Positions 8,073-17,085 of a stretch of 64,000 bases of DNA are shown here, piece by piece. The DNA is taken from positions 6,262,001 to 6,326,000 of the forward strand of contig NZ_CP016279.1 of the NCBI RefSeq assembly GCF_001542625.1, given 5' to 3'. Numbering within the stretch: the stretch's first letter is position 1; every line of letters starts with the position of its first letter. The stretch comes from Streptomyces griseochromogenes (lineage in GTDB: Bacteria; Actinomycetota; Actinomycetes; Streptomycetales; Streptomycetaceae). The notes under the pieces were generated by a model, which saw nothing but the letters and a program-made list of their open reading frames with translations, was not told the origin of the DNA and did no database searches. The translations under genes and the position numbers were made by a program.

Positions 8073-9923
8073 ATGACTGAACTGCACGAAAGTGCGGGGA
8101 CGGGCCCCGGCGACGCGCACTTCACGGTCTTCACGGACCGTGCGGACGCGGCCGCCGTGGCCCGCTCCTTCGCCCGTCCCGGAAGCCGGACCCTCGCCCA
8201 CGCGTCGGGCCGGCCCTGGCTGGTCGGCCACTGGCACGACGACGAGGTGCTCACGGCGGGCGCCGGTGGTGCCTCCGTCGCCGTGATCGGCTGCTGCCCG
8301 GTCGACGCCGACGAACTGCGGCGCCGAACCGCACGGTTGCGTGATCTCGCGGAGCTCGACGCCCTGGCCCGATCCCTTCCCGGCAGCTTCCATCTCGTCG
8401 GCGCCCTCGACGGACAGATCAGGGTGCAGGGCACCGCCTCCGGACTGCGACTGGTCTTCCACGCGGAGATCGACGGTGTGCGGGTGGCCGCGACCCGCGC
8501 CGACACGCTCGCCGCCGTCCTGGGCCTCGAACCCGACGTGGAGGAACTGGCCGTCAGACTGTTGTGGCCCGCCCCTTATCCGCTGTTCGAGATGTCGATG
8601 TGGTCTTCGGTCACCGCCGTTGCTCCGCACGACGCCGTGGTCGTCGCCGCGGACGGGCGCACCGCACGGCACACCCGGTGGTGGACGCCGCCGGAGCCTG
8701 TCCAACCGCTCGCCGAAGCGGCGCCCCTGATCCGGAAGGCGCTGGAGGAGGCCGTCGGCGCGCGTACCCGTCAGGGCGGCGTGGTGAGCTGTGACCTGTC
8801 CGGCGGTCTGGACTCGACCTCCGTCTGCTTCCTGGCCGACCGCTCCCCCGCCCGCGTGGTGGCCAGTACCTGGCCGGGGCGCGATCCGGCGGACACCGAT
8901 CTGTCCTGGGCCGAACGGGCGATGGGGTACCTCCCGGACGTCGAGCACGTGGTCTGGGACGCCGACGCCTCGCCGCTGGTCTACGAGGACCTGCTCGGTA
9001 TCGACGACCTCCTCGACGAGCCCACCATCGGCGTCATGGACCGCTCCCGGGTCCTTCACCACCTGCCCGGCCTCGCCGCTCGCGGCAGCCGGTTGCACCT
9101 GACCGGCATCGGCGGCGACCACGTGGCCTGGTGCTCCGAGGCGTACTACCACCGGCTGCTGCGCACCCGTCCGCTGTTCGCCGTGCGGCAGTTGCGCGGG
9201 TTCCGGGCGCTGTGGCAGTGGCCGCTCGGCGGCACGGTCCACGCTCTCGCCGACTCCCGGCCGTACGGGAAGTGGCTCGCCGGCTCCGTCGCCAACCTGC
9301 GTGGCCCGCTGCCTCCGTCCGTCGCCACGGGGCTCGGCTGGGGCACGGCACCGCGTCTGTTCGGCTGGGTGACCCCCGAGGCCGAACGCATGGCCCGCCG
9401 GGCGCTGCTCGCCGCCGCGGCGACGGTCTCGCCGCTGCACCCGGACCGTGGACTGCACGCCGACCTGGAGCAGATCCGCTCGTGCACCCGTGTCATCCGG
9501 CAGTGGGACCGGATGGCGGCCCGCGCGGGCCTGCCGATGGCCTCTCCCTTCCTCGACGACCGTGTCATCGAGGCGTGTCTCGCGGTACGTCCGAGCGAGC
9601 GCGTCACGCCCTGGCGGTACAAGCCGGTCCTGAGCGCCGCGATGCGCGGGATCGTCCCCGATGCCTGCCTGCGCCGGGCCAACAAGGCCACGGCCGCCAT
9701 GGACGCCTCCGACGGACTGCGCCGGCACCGCGGCGACCTGCTGGCCCTGTGGGAGGGCTCGCGGCTGGAGGAGCTGGGCCTGGTGGACGGCGCCGAGCTG
9801 CGCCGCCTCGCCCGGCGGCCCGCCTCCCCGGGGCTGTCCGACGCCATCCTGTACTCCACGATCGCCGCCGAGGTGTGGCTGCGCGGATCGGACCGCGGCC
9901 ACACCCGCGTCCCACAGCCCTGA
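8073..9923 (+). CDS. lasC: Lasso macrocyclase (asparagine synthetase-like, C protein)
   Basis: This is a 616-residue asparagine-synthase-like protein. The ATP-pyrophosphatase loop SGGLDSTS is at about residue 246, with LTGIGGDHVAW and ASPFLDDRVIE downstream as in the AsnB synthetase domain. The N-terminal glutaminase-like domain has no Cys2, as expected for a lasso cyclase that needs no ammonia. It should adenylate the Asp8 side chain of the core and close the ring with the Leu1 amine. It starts 25 bp after the precursor stop. The gene symbol is the generic actinobacterial lasso name. Confidence 0.92.
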   Translation: MTELHESAGTGPGDAHFTVFTDRADAAAVARSFARPGSRTLAHASGRPWLVGHWHDDEVLTAGAGGASVAVIGCCPVDADELRRRTARLRDLAELDALARSLPGSFHLVGALDGQIRVQGTASGLRLVFHAEIDGVRVAATRADTLAAVLGLEPDVEELAVRLLWPAPYPLFEMSMWSSVTAVAPHDAVVVAADGRTARHTRWWTPPEPVQPLAEAAPLIRKALEEAVGARTRQGGVVSCDLSGGLDSTSVCFLADRSPARVVASTWPGRDPADTDLSWAERAMGYLPDVEHVVWDADASPLVYEDLLGIDDLLDEPTIGVMDRSRVLHHLPGLAARGSRLHLTGIGGDHVAWCSEAYYHRLLRTRPLFAVRQLRGFRALWQWPLGGTVHALADSRPYGKWLAGSVANLRGPLPPSVATGLGWGTAPRLFGWVTPEAERMARRALLAAAATVSPLHPDRGLHADLEQIRSCTRVIRQWDRMAARAGLPMASPFLDDRVIEACLAVRPSERVTPWRYKPVLSAAMRGIVPDACLRRANKATAAMDASDGLRRHRGDLLALWEGSRLEELGLVDGAELRRLARRPASPGLSDAILYSTIAAEVWLRGSDRGHTRVPQP

Positions 9924-9952
9924 TCGCATCCCCACGTCAGAAAGGCCCGCCC

Positions 9953-10207
9953 ATGCCCCTGCGGTTCGGCGACAACGTATCCACTGCCCAGACCGAGTAC
10001 GGCACGGTCCTGCTGGACGAACAGGCAGGCGCCTACTGGGAGTTGAACCCGACCGCCACCCTGGTGGTGCGGACGCTGCTCGACGGCGGCGAGGAGGCGG
10101 ACGCGGCCGCCGCCCTGGCGACGGAGTTCGACATCGGCCGGGAGCAGGCCCTGCGGGACGTCCAGACGCTCGTACGGCAGCTGCGGAGCTCGGGGCTCGT
10201 CTCATGA
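9953..10207 (+). CDS. lasB1: RiPP recognition element (PqqD-like, B1 protein)
   Basis: This is an 84-residue PqqD-like protein. The pattern GTVLLDEQAGAYWELNPTATLVVRTLLDGG and the following helix-turn-helix (ALATEFDIGREQALRDVQTLVRQL) are typical of stand-alone lasso RREs. It should bind the leader motif of the precursor and present it to the peptidase. The stop overlaps the next start by 4 bp (ATGA). It lies in the usual A-C-B1-B2-D order. Confidence 0.9.
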   Translation: MPLRFGDNVSTAQTEYGTVLLDEQAGAYWELNPTATLVVRTLLDGGEEADAAAALATEFDIGREQALRDVQTLVRQLRSSGLVS

Positions 10208-10641
10208 CGACGCCCAGCGCGCTGGAGCGGCCCACCGATGTGCCCCTGGCCCGACGCCTGGCCGCCCGCCTCGTCCTGCTCCCCGCCGTCGCCCTGGCCA
10301 TGCTGCCGCCCCGCCGCATCCGCACCGTACTCGGCCTTCTGCGGCGCGGTGCCGCGCCCGCCACCACCACGCAGGCCCAGAACGCGCGCGACGCCATGTG
10401 CGCCGCCAGCCTGCGCTGCGCCGGACCGAAGGGCTGTCTGCCGCGCTCCCTGGGAGCCGCTCTGCTGTGCCGGCTCGGCGGAACCTGGCCGACCTGGTGC
10501 ACCGGTGTGCGTGTCGTCCCGCCCTTCACCGCGCACGCCTGGATCGAGGCGGAGGGCCGTCCCGTCGGGGAGGGTCTGCCCGAGGGCTACTTCACCCGGC
10601 TGATCGCCGTCGACCCGCTGTCGGCTCCGACGGACCGATGA
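10204..10641 (+). CDS. lasB2: Lasso leader peptidase (transglutaminase-like, B2 protein)
   Basis: This is a 145-residue cysteine protease of the transglutaminase-like lasso B2 family. The catalytic Cys is in CAGPKGCLPRSLGAALLC, the His in PPFTAHAWIEAEG and the Asp in LIAVDPLS. It removes the 21-residue leader after the T-G dipeptide. It overlaps both neighbours by 4 bp, so the B1-B2-D block is translationally coupled. A hydrophobic segment (LVLLPAVALAMLP) near the N terminus may associate it with the membrane, as often in this family. Confidence 0.9.
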   Translation: MTTPSALERPTDVPLARRLAARLVLLPAVALAMLPPRRIRTVLGLLRRGAAPATTTQAQNARDAMCAASLRCAGPKGCLPRSLGAALLCRLGGTWPTWCTGVRVVPPFTAHAWIEAEGRPVGEGLPEGYFTRLIAVDPLSAPTDR

Positions 10642-12491
10642 CGAGCGACGCGCCGTCGTACGACGGCCGGGCCCCGGCCGCCGAGGGCGACACGTCCACC
10701 CGGGTGGCGGTGGCCACGATGTACCGGCTCACCGCCAGGCACCGGAGGGCCATCGCCGTCGCCACCGTGCTGACCCTCGTGGGCTCCGCCCTGGGACTGG
10801 CCGAGCCGCTCGTCGCCAAGCACGTCGTGGACGCGAGCGCCCGAGGACAGGTCATCTGGCCGCTGCTGGCACTCCTGGGCGCGCTGTTCGTGGCCGAGGC
10901 GGCGACGGGAGCCACGGGGCGCTTCCTTCTGGAACGGATGGGCGAAGGTGTCGTACGGCAGCTCCGTCACGGGCTGGTGGGACGGCTGCTACGGCTGGAG
11001 ATGAGGGAGTACGACCGCCACCGGGGCGGGGACCTCATCTCCCGGGTGACGGCCGACACCACCTTGCTCCGGGAGGTCGTGTCACAGGCCCTGGTCGATC
11101 TGGTGACGGGCAGCCTTGTCGCGGCCGGGGCGATCGTCCTCATGGCCTGGCTCGACCCTCTGCTGCTGCTCCTGGTCGCCGGCACCGTGGCAGCGGCGGC
11201 CGTGGTCGTCGCCTCCCTGCTCACGGGGATCAGAGGCGCCTCCGCGCACATGCAGGACTCGGTCGGTGCCATCGCCGCCGATCTGGAACGCGCCCTCGGT
11301 GCCGTGCCGATGGTCCGGGTGCACCGCGCCGAGGAGCGCGAGGCGGCCGGCATCGGCGCCCGCGTCGACGCGGCCTACGGCGCGGGGGTACGCGCGGCGA
11401 AGCTCGCCTCCGTCATGAGCTCCGCCGTCGAACTCGCCGTCCAGGGCTCCTTCCTCATCGTGCTGGTCGTCGGCGGCCTGCGCGTCAACGGCCACGCCGG
11501 GTCCCTCGGCGATCTCGTCGCCTTCCTGCTCTACGCCTCGTACCTCGTCCTGCCGCTGTCCTCCGTCTTCCGTGCGGTGGGCCTGGTCCAACGCGGGATG
11601 GGCGCCTACCAGCGCATCGACGGGGCGCTCCGCCTGCCGGTGGAGCCCACCGCGCCCCGGAACCGGCGAGACCTCGCACCCGTACCGCGCCCGCACGGGC
11701 CGCCCGTCACCCCCGAACAACCCGTCCTCGCCCTGCGCGACGTCCACTTCGGCTACGACCCGCAGCGGCCGGTCCTCCGCGGCGTCTCGTTCGCCGTCCC
11801 GCATCGCCGGCAGGTGGCCCTGGTGGGCCGGTCCGGAGCCGGCAAGAGCACTGTGTTCGCCCTGGTGGCGAGGTTCTACGAGCCGAACGCGGGCACCCTG
11901 CTCTTCGACGGGCGGCTCGCGGCCGAACTCAGCCGTGACGCATGCCGACGGGGCATCGCCGTCGTCGACCAGAACACCCACGTCGTCCACGGCACCCTGC
12001 GCGACAACATCACCTACGCCGTGCCCGAGGCCACGGAAGAGGAGATCCGGCGCGTCGTCGAACTGGCCCGGCTCGACGAGGTCGTCGACCGCCTTCCCGA
12101 CGGCCTGGCCGCCGTCATCGGCGAGCACGGCAGCAACCTCTCCGGCGGCGAACGGCAACGCGTCGCCCTCGCCCGCGCGTTGCTGGCCCGCCCCTCGCTG
12201 CTCCTGCTGGACGAACCCACCTCCCACCTCGACGCCATCAACGAAGCGGCGCTCACCACCGTCATGAAGGACGTCGCCCAGGAGTGCGCCCTGCTGGTCA
12301 TCGCCCACCGCCTGTCCACGGTGCAGCACGCGGACCACATCGTGCTGCTGCAGGACGGCCGCATCAGCGCCGGCGGACGCCACGAGGAGCTGCTCACCGG
12401 TAGTGCCCTCTATCGCGAGCTGGCCGCCGGCCAGATGCTCCGGCCCGGCGTCGGGCCCGGAACCGGCAACCGAGGACACACGGACGACTGA
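10638..12491 (+). CDS. lasD: ABC exporter of the lasso peptide (D protein)
   Basis: This is a 617-residue fused ABC exporter with one transmembrane domain (six helices, residues about 35-330) and one nucleotide-binding domain. Walker A is GRSGAGKST, the signature is LSGGERQ, and Walker B is LLLLDEPTS followed by the H-loop VIAHRLST. It has no N-terminal C39 peptidase domain, consistent with the separate B2 protease. It should export the mature peptide and give self-protection. Translation is coupled to B2 by ATGA. Confidence 0.92.
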   Translation: MTSDAPSYDGRAPAAEGDTSTRVAVATMYRLTARHRRAIAVATVLTLVGSALGLAEPLVAKHVVDASARGQVIWPLLALLGALFVAEAATGATGRFLLERMGEGVVRQLRHGLVGRLLRLEMREYDRHRGGDLISRVTADTTLLREVVSQALVDLVTGSLVAAGAIVLMAWLDPLLLLLVAGTVAAAAVVVASLLTGIRGASAHMQDSVGAIAADLERALGAVPMVRVHRAEEREAAGIGARVDAAYGAGVRAAKLASVMSSAVELAVQGSFLIVLVVGGLRVNGHAGSLGDLVAFLLYASYLVLPLSSVFRAVGLVQRGMGAYQRIDGALRLPVEPTAPRNRRDLAPVPRPHGPPVTPEQPVLALRDVHFGYDPQRPVLRGVSFAVPHRRQVALVGRSGAGKSTVFALVARFYEPNAGTLLFDGRLAAELSRDACRRGIAVVDQNTHVVHGTLRDNITYAVPEATEEEIRRVVELARLDEVVDRLPDGLAAVIGEHGSNLSGGERQRVALARALLARPSLLLLDEPTSHLDAINEAALTTVMKDVAQECALLVIAHRLSTVQHADHIVLLQDGRISAGGRHEELLTGSALYRELAAGQMLRPGVGPGTGNRGHTDD

Positions 12492-12510
12492 AACGTGCCT
12501 TGCGCCGGTG

Positions 12511-12897
12511 TCAGTTCTCCAGTGCGCGGGCGATGGGCAGCGTGTCGGAGGTCTGCCGCAGCTGGGTGATCTTGCCCTTGCGAAGGGTGAAGAAGTGGGC
12601 GAACCGCGATGTCACCGGCTTGCCCCCGATCGTGACACCGACATAGCGGCCGAGCACGATGACCTGGTCGCCGTCCTCGTAGTAGGCCTCGCCGACGCAG
12701 CGGAACTCCTGGAAGCGGGAGAGGAAGGGAAAGAAGTCGTTCACGATGCTGCCGAGTCCGTCGTAGACACCCCCGTTGGGGAAGCCCTCGGCCACGTCCC
12801 AGCGCGCGTCCTCGTCCACGACGGACCTGATGACGCCCAGGTCGCCGGCCGCGTCGTAGAAGCGGCGGACGACGTCGATCTGCGGGGAGTCCGACAC
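12511..12897 (-). CDS. SnoaL/NTF2-like protein
   Basis: A 128-residue protein has the NTF2-like pattern: VVRRFYDAAGDL at the N terminus, ARWDVAEGFPNGGVYDGLGSIVNDFF in the middle and SRFAHFFTLRKGKITQLRQ near the end. The GTG at 12897 has an AGAGGG site 6 nt upstream, while the in-frame ATG at 12915 has none. This fold serves as ester cyclases, hydrolases or ligand-binding proteins, and the sequence does not say which. It converges on the lasso exporter gene and is probably not part of that operon. Confidence 0.75.
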   Translation of the reverse strand: MSDSPQIDVVRRFYDAAGDLGVIRSVVDEDARWDVAEGFPNGGVYDGLGSIVNDFFPFLSRFQEFRCVGEAYYEDGDQVIVLGRYVGVTIGGKPVTSRFAHFFTLRKGKITQLRQTSDTLPIARALEN

Positions 12898-13375
12898 GGT
12901 GTTCCCTCTCGACATGTGAGGTGCCGATGTCCGGTTGGTCGCGCCTTCACCTTACTCACCGATGGACCGTCACGGGCGGAAAACCCGGCCGGGACAGCCT
13001 GACCAAGCGGCCCGCCACCAGGACGGCCTCGACCTGCCGGACCACCGGCACCGGCCTAGGGCCACGACCGGCCCGGTGCCGTCCCGCGGGTCGACGCCTG
13101 GCCGCACCCGTGGCCACGGCCGGCCGCCGAGGGCGAGCGGGGAACACCTCCCACCACGACTTCACTGACGCACCCAGGGCCCGGTTTCCACTTCGTGGAC
13201 GCCGGACCCGACGGACGCCAGGCAGGCCGGTGCCGCTGACCTGCGCCCTCGTCAGGAACGCCCCTTCACCGGGTTCAAGGGCGTCTTCGACCGGAAGGAC
13301 ATGAACCCGCTCGGCCTCGGCGGGTTCATGGGCGTCCGGTCCGTGCCGTTGAAGCCGTCGGCGTCGACGGCGGGG
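12898..13375. other. Gap without a convincing gene
   Basis: No gene with a start and coding bias is seen. A short translated stretch near 13260-13340 (FTGFKGVFDRKDMNPLGLGGFMG) looks protein-like but I do not recognise it; it may be another broken gene. The gap leads directly into the MgtC remnant. Confidence 0.4.
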
Positions 13376-13821
13376 GCGGTCTGGGCGCAGGCGGTCGGCG
13401 ACGCCGACAGCCCCACCCGGGTCGCCTCCTACGTCGTCTCCGGCATCGGCTTCCTAGGCGGCGGCGTCACATGATGCTGCGCCCCGCGGGCCGGCTGATC
13501 GACCGCGTACCGCAGCGTGACCCCGACAACGAGGGTGTGCGCGCCACCGTCCACCTGATCTGCGAGCGCAACGACGAGACGCATGTCCGGGCGCTGCTGT
13601 CCCAGGCCCTCGCGAGCGACGGGCTCGCGCCCACCGGTCTGCGGGTGCGGCGCGACGACCAGGGCGGCACCAGCCTGCGGGCGGCGGTCTCCCTCAGCGG
13701 CGACCCCGCCCGAGCCCTGGAGCAGCTCATCACCCGCCTGTCCCTGGAACCTGGCGTCCGCGACCTGCACTGGCACCTGGACGACACGTCCCTCGACTCG
13801 GAGCGGGAGGCGGCGGCATGA
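13376..13821 (+). pseudogene. MgtC/SapB-family remnant with internal deletion
   Basis: The frame at 13376-13471 encodes VWAQAVGDADSPTRVASYVV and then SGIGFLGGGV, a hallmark of MgtC/SapB membrane proteins. It ends at TGA 13472. The next frame starts at ATG 13471 with MMLRPAGRLIDRVP and continues as the ACT-like C-terminal domain of the same family (116 residues, stop 13821). The roughly 60 residues that normally separate GAGVIL from LRP are missing and the frame changes at the junction. The N-terminal helices are also absent. The C-terminal part may still be translated, as its stop overlaps the next start. Confidence 0.65.
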
Positions 13822-14096
13822 ACGACCCCGTCACCCGGCACGCCCGCCACGCCGTCCGCCGGGCCGCCCGGCAACTGGCGGAGGACGCCCCGAGACTGAC
13901 CGCCGGCTCCGCGAGCGCGCTCCGTGCCGGGCTCCGCGTCCGCACCGCCCGCCTGCGCGGGGCCGCTCTCGCCGCCTGGCTCACCGGCGTACCCGAGCAC
14001 GTGATCGCCGCCGACGGCCGCGTGCCCGTGGCCGTCGTCCGACACTGGATCGCGGCGCGCAAAGCGCCGCGACACCCCGGCGACAGGCGGCCGTGA
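13818..14096 (+). CDS. Small basic protein of unknown function
   Basis: This 92-residue Arg/Ala-rich protein starts with an ATG that overlaps the stop of the MgtC C-terminal fragment by 4 bp. The segment RLRGAALAAWLTGVPEHVIAADGRVP with PVAVVRHWIAARK could be a helix-turn-helix, but no family is recognised. The coupling suggests that it once formed an operon with the intact MgtC gene. Confidence 0.45.
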   Translation: MNDPVTRHARHAVRRAARQLAEDAPRLTAGSASALRAGLRVRTARLRGAALAAWLTGVPEHVIAADGRVPVAVVRHWIAARKAPRHPGDRRP

Positions 14097-14214
14097 CGGA
14101 CCACCCCGGTGGCGCCTTCGACCTGCCTCGGCCGATGCCCCATCACGACGCGGGGCTCGGCCGCATCGATCGGGATTGCCGGGTGCCGCCCCCCAACGCG
14201 CCCGCAGTGCCCCC

Positions 14215-14691
14215 ATGTTCGCGGCGACGGCCGCTCGCGGTCCTGGAGGCTCCCCCACGCGCATCCCACTCCGCACCGTCGTCATCGGCGCGGTGACCGC
14301 CGCCTCTTTCCTCGCCTGCGGCACCGCCGGGGCGACCCCCGCGGGGCCCGGAGTGGCGGCCCGGACCATCAGCCGGACCACCGTCGGCGACACCGACCGC
14401 ACCCTGCGGGAGATCACGGTCCCGCACGGTCAGAGCACCGGACGGCACTACCAGGGCGGTCCGCTGTACGGCATCGTCAGGCAGGGCATCCTCAGCCGCT
14501 TCGACTCCACCTGCGCCTCGGACCGCGTGTACCGGACGGGCGCGACGATCCGGGAGCCGTTCGGTCCGGACCACGGTCACATCGGCCCCAATCTCGGCGA
14601 CACCCCGATCGACCTCTATGTGCTCTGTGTGCTGCCACACGGCTCGCCGTTCTCCGAGGACGCACCGAACCCGGGCCGCCCGTTCCGGTGA
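14215..14691 (+). CDS. Secreted cupin-like protein
   Basis: A 158-residue product has a signal peptide (RTVVIGAVTAASFLACGTAGA) and a small beta-barrel domain: EITVPHGQSTGRHYQGG, LYGIVRQGILSRFDSTCASDRVYRTGATIREPFG, HIGPNLGDTPIDLYVLCVLPHG. The His and Gly spacing fits a cupin. Two Cys in the mature domain may form a disulfide. The substrate is unknown. Confidence 0.7.
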   Translation: MFAATAARGPGGSPTRIPLRTVVIGAVTAASFLACGTAGATPAGPGVAARTISRTTVGDTDRTLREITVPHGQSTGRHYQGGPLYGIVRQGILSRFDSTCASDRVYRTGATIREPFGPDHGHIGPNLGDTPIDLYVLCVLPHGSPFSEDAPNPGRPFR

Positions 14692-17064
14692 TCAGGCGTC
14701 TGGCAGCGGCTGTTCCGCCCAGATCGTCTTGCCGCTGCCCGTCTGCCGGCTGCCCCAGCGCTGCGTGAGCTGGGCGACCAGCAGCAGCCCGCGGCCGCCC
14801 TCGTCGAAGGCGTGTGCCCGGCGCAGGTGCGGCGAGGTGGAACTGGCGTCGGAGACCTCGCAGATGAGGGCGCGGTCGCGGATCAGGCGCAGCTTGATGG
14901 GCGGTTCGCCGTAGCGGATGGCGTTGGTGACCAGCTCGCTGACGACGAGTTCGGTGACGAAGGAGGCCTCGTCCAGCCCCCAGACGGCCAGTTGCTCGGT
15001 GGCCGCCTGCCGGAAGGTGGCCACCTCGGCCGGGTCGGGCGGTACGTCCCAGGTGGCGACGCGGTCGGCGCCGAGCGCGCGGGTGCGGACCATGAGGAGG
15101 GCGACGTCGTCGGTCGGCTGTTCGGGCAGGACGGCCTTGAGCACGTTGTCGCTGAGCGTCTCCAGGGAGTCGGTGCGCACGCCGAGGGCGCGGCGCAGTT
15201 CGTCGACGGCGTGGTCGACGTCCCGGTCACGGTCCTCGATCAGGCCGTCGGTGTAGAGGGCGACGACCGATCCCTCGGGCAGTTCCAGCTCGATCGCCTC
15301 GAAGGGCAGCCCGCCGACCCCGAGGGGCGGTCCGGCGCTCATGGAGACGAACTCGGGCGTGCCGCCGGGCAGGACGAGGACCGGTGCCGGGTGGCCGGCG
15401 GCGGCCAGGGAGAGGCGGCGGGAGACCGGGTCGTAGACGGCGTAGAGGCAGGTGGCGCCGAGTTCGGCGACCTCCTCGCCGCTGCCCTCTGCGCCGAGGT
15501 GGGTGACCAGGTCGTCCAGGTGGGTGAGGAGTTCGTCCGGGGGCAGATCGACGTCGGCGAGGGTGCGTACGGCCGTGCGCAGGCGGCCCATGGTGGCCGA
15601 GGACTGGATGCCGTGGCCGACCACGTCGCCGACGACCAGCCCGACCCGGCTGCCGGAGAGCGGGATCACGTCGAACCAGTCGCCGCCGATGCCCGCCAGG
15701 GATCCGCACGGCAGATACCGGTGGGCCACCTCGACCGCGGCCTGTCCGGGCAGTCCACTGGGCAGCAGGCTGTGCTGGAGGGCGTGGGCGGTGCTGCGTT
15801 CACGGGCGAAGCGGCGGGCATTGTCGATGCAGACGGCGGCGCGGCTGGCGAGCTCCTCGGCGAAGACGGCGTCGTCGGGGCCGTAGTCGTCCGGGTGCGC
15901 CACGCGCACGCACACCGCGACGCCCAGTGGGGTGCCGCGGGCCCGCAGCGGCACCGCGATCATCGAGTGGACGCCCTGCCGGTAGGGGCGGCCCGCGGGC
16001 GAGCGCGCGTTGCGCTCCTCGAGCCAGCGGTCGAAATCGGGCTCGCCGACGTGGCTGAGCATGGCGCCACCCTCGCGCAGGGCACGGGCCGAGGGTGAGG
16101 ACGGCTGGTAGACGTCCGCCTCGCCCAGGTACACGGCCGCTCCCGGGGTGCCCTCCCGGGTGGAGCCGTGAGCGACACGCCGAAGTGTGACACCGCCGTC
16201 CGGGATCATCGGCTGCTCGTCCGCCCCGAGGACCCAGTCCAGCAGGTCGACGCTGGCGAAGTCGGCGTACTGCGGAACGAGGAGCTCGACCAGTTCCTCG
16301 GCGGTGCGCACCACGTCCAGGGTGGTGCCGATGCCGGTGGCCGCCTCGTTCAGCAGGGCGAGCCGGCGCCGGGCCCAGAACTGCTCGCTGCTGTCGAAGG
16401 CCGCGACGGCGACCGCGGTCGGCTCGCCGGAGTCGTCCCGCAGCGGCCACATCTCGATGCTCCAGGCGTGTTCCCGGTTCAGGCCGGGCGCGCCGGTGAA
16501 GCTCTCGTAGTGGACGGGCCGGCCGGTCTCGGCGACCTGGCGCAGATGGCGCATGAAGTCCCGGCCGTGCGCGCCGTCCACCACGGTCTCCGGGTAGAGG
16601 CGGCCGACCAGCTCCTCCTCGGCCACGCCCTTCACCTGGCAGGAGGCGTCGTTGGCGCGCAGATAGCGCTGTTGGAGGTCGAAGACCGACATGGACATGG
16701 AGGCCGTCTGGAAGGCCTGGGCGGCCAGCGTGACGCCGGGCGGACCGGGCGGCTCGACGGTGACCACGTATGCGCTCGCCGCGCCGTCCGGGCCGAGGAC
16801 GGGGCAGGCGGTCACGGCCAGCTCGACCCGGTGTCCGTCACGGTGCCGCAGTGCGAGGGTGCCGGCCTGGGCGCCGATGGCCGACGCGGGTACGTCCTCG
16901 GCGAGCAGGTCGGTCGCCGGCCGGCCGACGACCTCTTCCGCCGCACGACCCGTGAGCAGCCGGGCACCTTCGCTCCACCCCGTCACCCTGCCCTGGGCAT
17001 CGATGATCGCCGCGGCCGCGACACGCTCCATATGCCCCAGGATGATCCGATTGTTCCGGGGCAT
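14692..17064 (-). CDS. SpoIIE-type PP2C phosphatase with PAS, GAF and HATPase domains
   Basis: This is a protein of about 790 residues. Two PAS-like domains occupy residues 10-110 and 115-230, a GAF domain about 240-420, a PP2C/SpoIIE phosphatase about 430-650 (GGDWFDVIPL, VGDVVGHG, AAGHPAPVLV, LYTDGLIEDR) and a C-terminal HATPase_c_2 kinase-like domain about 665-790 (SELVTNAIRYG, GGRGLLLV). Such fused Streptomyces proteins phosphorylate and dephosphorylate anti-sigma antagonists (STAS proteins). No partner STAS gene is adjacent. The start is uncertain: the ATG at 17064 lacks a clear ribosome site, and 17031 is an alternative. Confidence 0.88.
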   Translation of the reverse strand: MPRNNRIILGHMERVAAAAIIDAQGRVTGWSEGARLLTGRAAEEVVGRPATDLLAEDVPASAIGAQAGTLALRHRDGHRVELAVTACPVLGPDGAASAYVVTVEPPGPPGVTLAAQAFQTASMSMSVFDLQQRYLRANDASCQVKGVAEEELVGRLYPETVVDGAHGRDFMRHLRQVAETGRPVHYESFTGAPGLNREHAWSIEMWPLRDDSGEPTAVAVAAFDSSEQFWARRRLALLNEAATGIGTTLDVVRTAEELVELLVPQYADFASVDLLDWVLGADEQPMIPDGGVTLRRVAHGSTREGTPGAAVYLGEADVYQPSSPSARALREGGAMLSHVGEPDFDRWLEERNARSPAGRPYRQGVHSMIAVPLRARGTPLGVAVCVRVAHPDDYGPDDAVFAEELASRAAVCIDNARRFARERSTAHALQHSLLPSGLPGQAAVEVAHRYLPCGSLAGIGGDWFDVIPLSGSRVGLVVGDVVGHGIQSSATMGRLRTAVRTLADVDLPPDELLTHLDDLVTHLGAEGSGEEVAELGATCLYAVYDPVSRRLSLAAAGHPAPVLVLPGGTPEFVSMSAGPPLGVGGLPFEAIELELPEGSVVALYTDGLIEDRDRDVDHAVDELRRALGVRTDSLETLSDNVLKAVLPEQPTDDVALLMVRTRALGADRVATWDVPPDPAEVATFRQAATEQLAVWGLDEASFVTELVVSELVTNAIRYGEPPIKLRLIRDRALICEVSDASSTSPHLRRAHAFDEGGRGLLLVAQLTQRWGSRQTGSGKTIWAEQPLPDA

Positions 17065-17085
17065 CAAGCGCGGGAGCGGGCCGTC

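Noticed and set aside
7935..10529. 864-codon minus-strand frame across the lasso genes
   Set aside because: It is antisense to the precursor, cyclase and RRE genes and has no recognisable domain.
12898..13375. A possible gene around FTGFKGVFDRKDMNPLGLGG
   Set aside because: The stretch is short, lacks a start and ribosome site and matches no family I know; it is noted only as a possible remnant.
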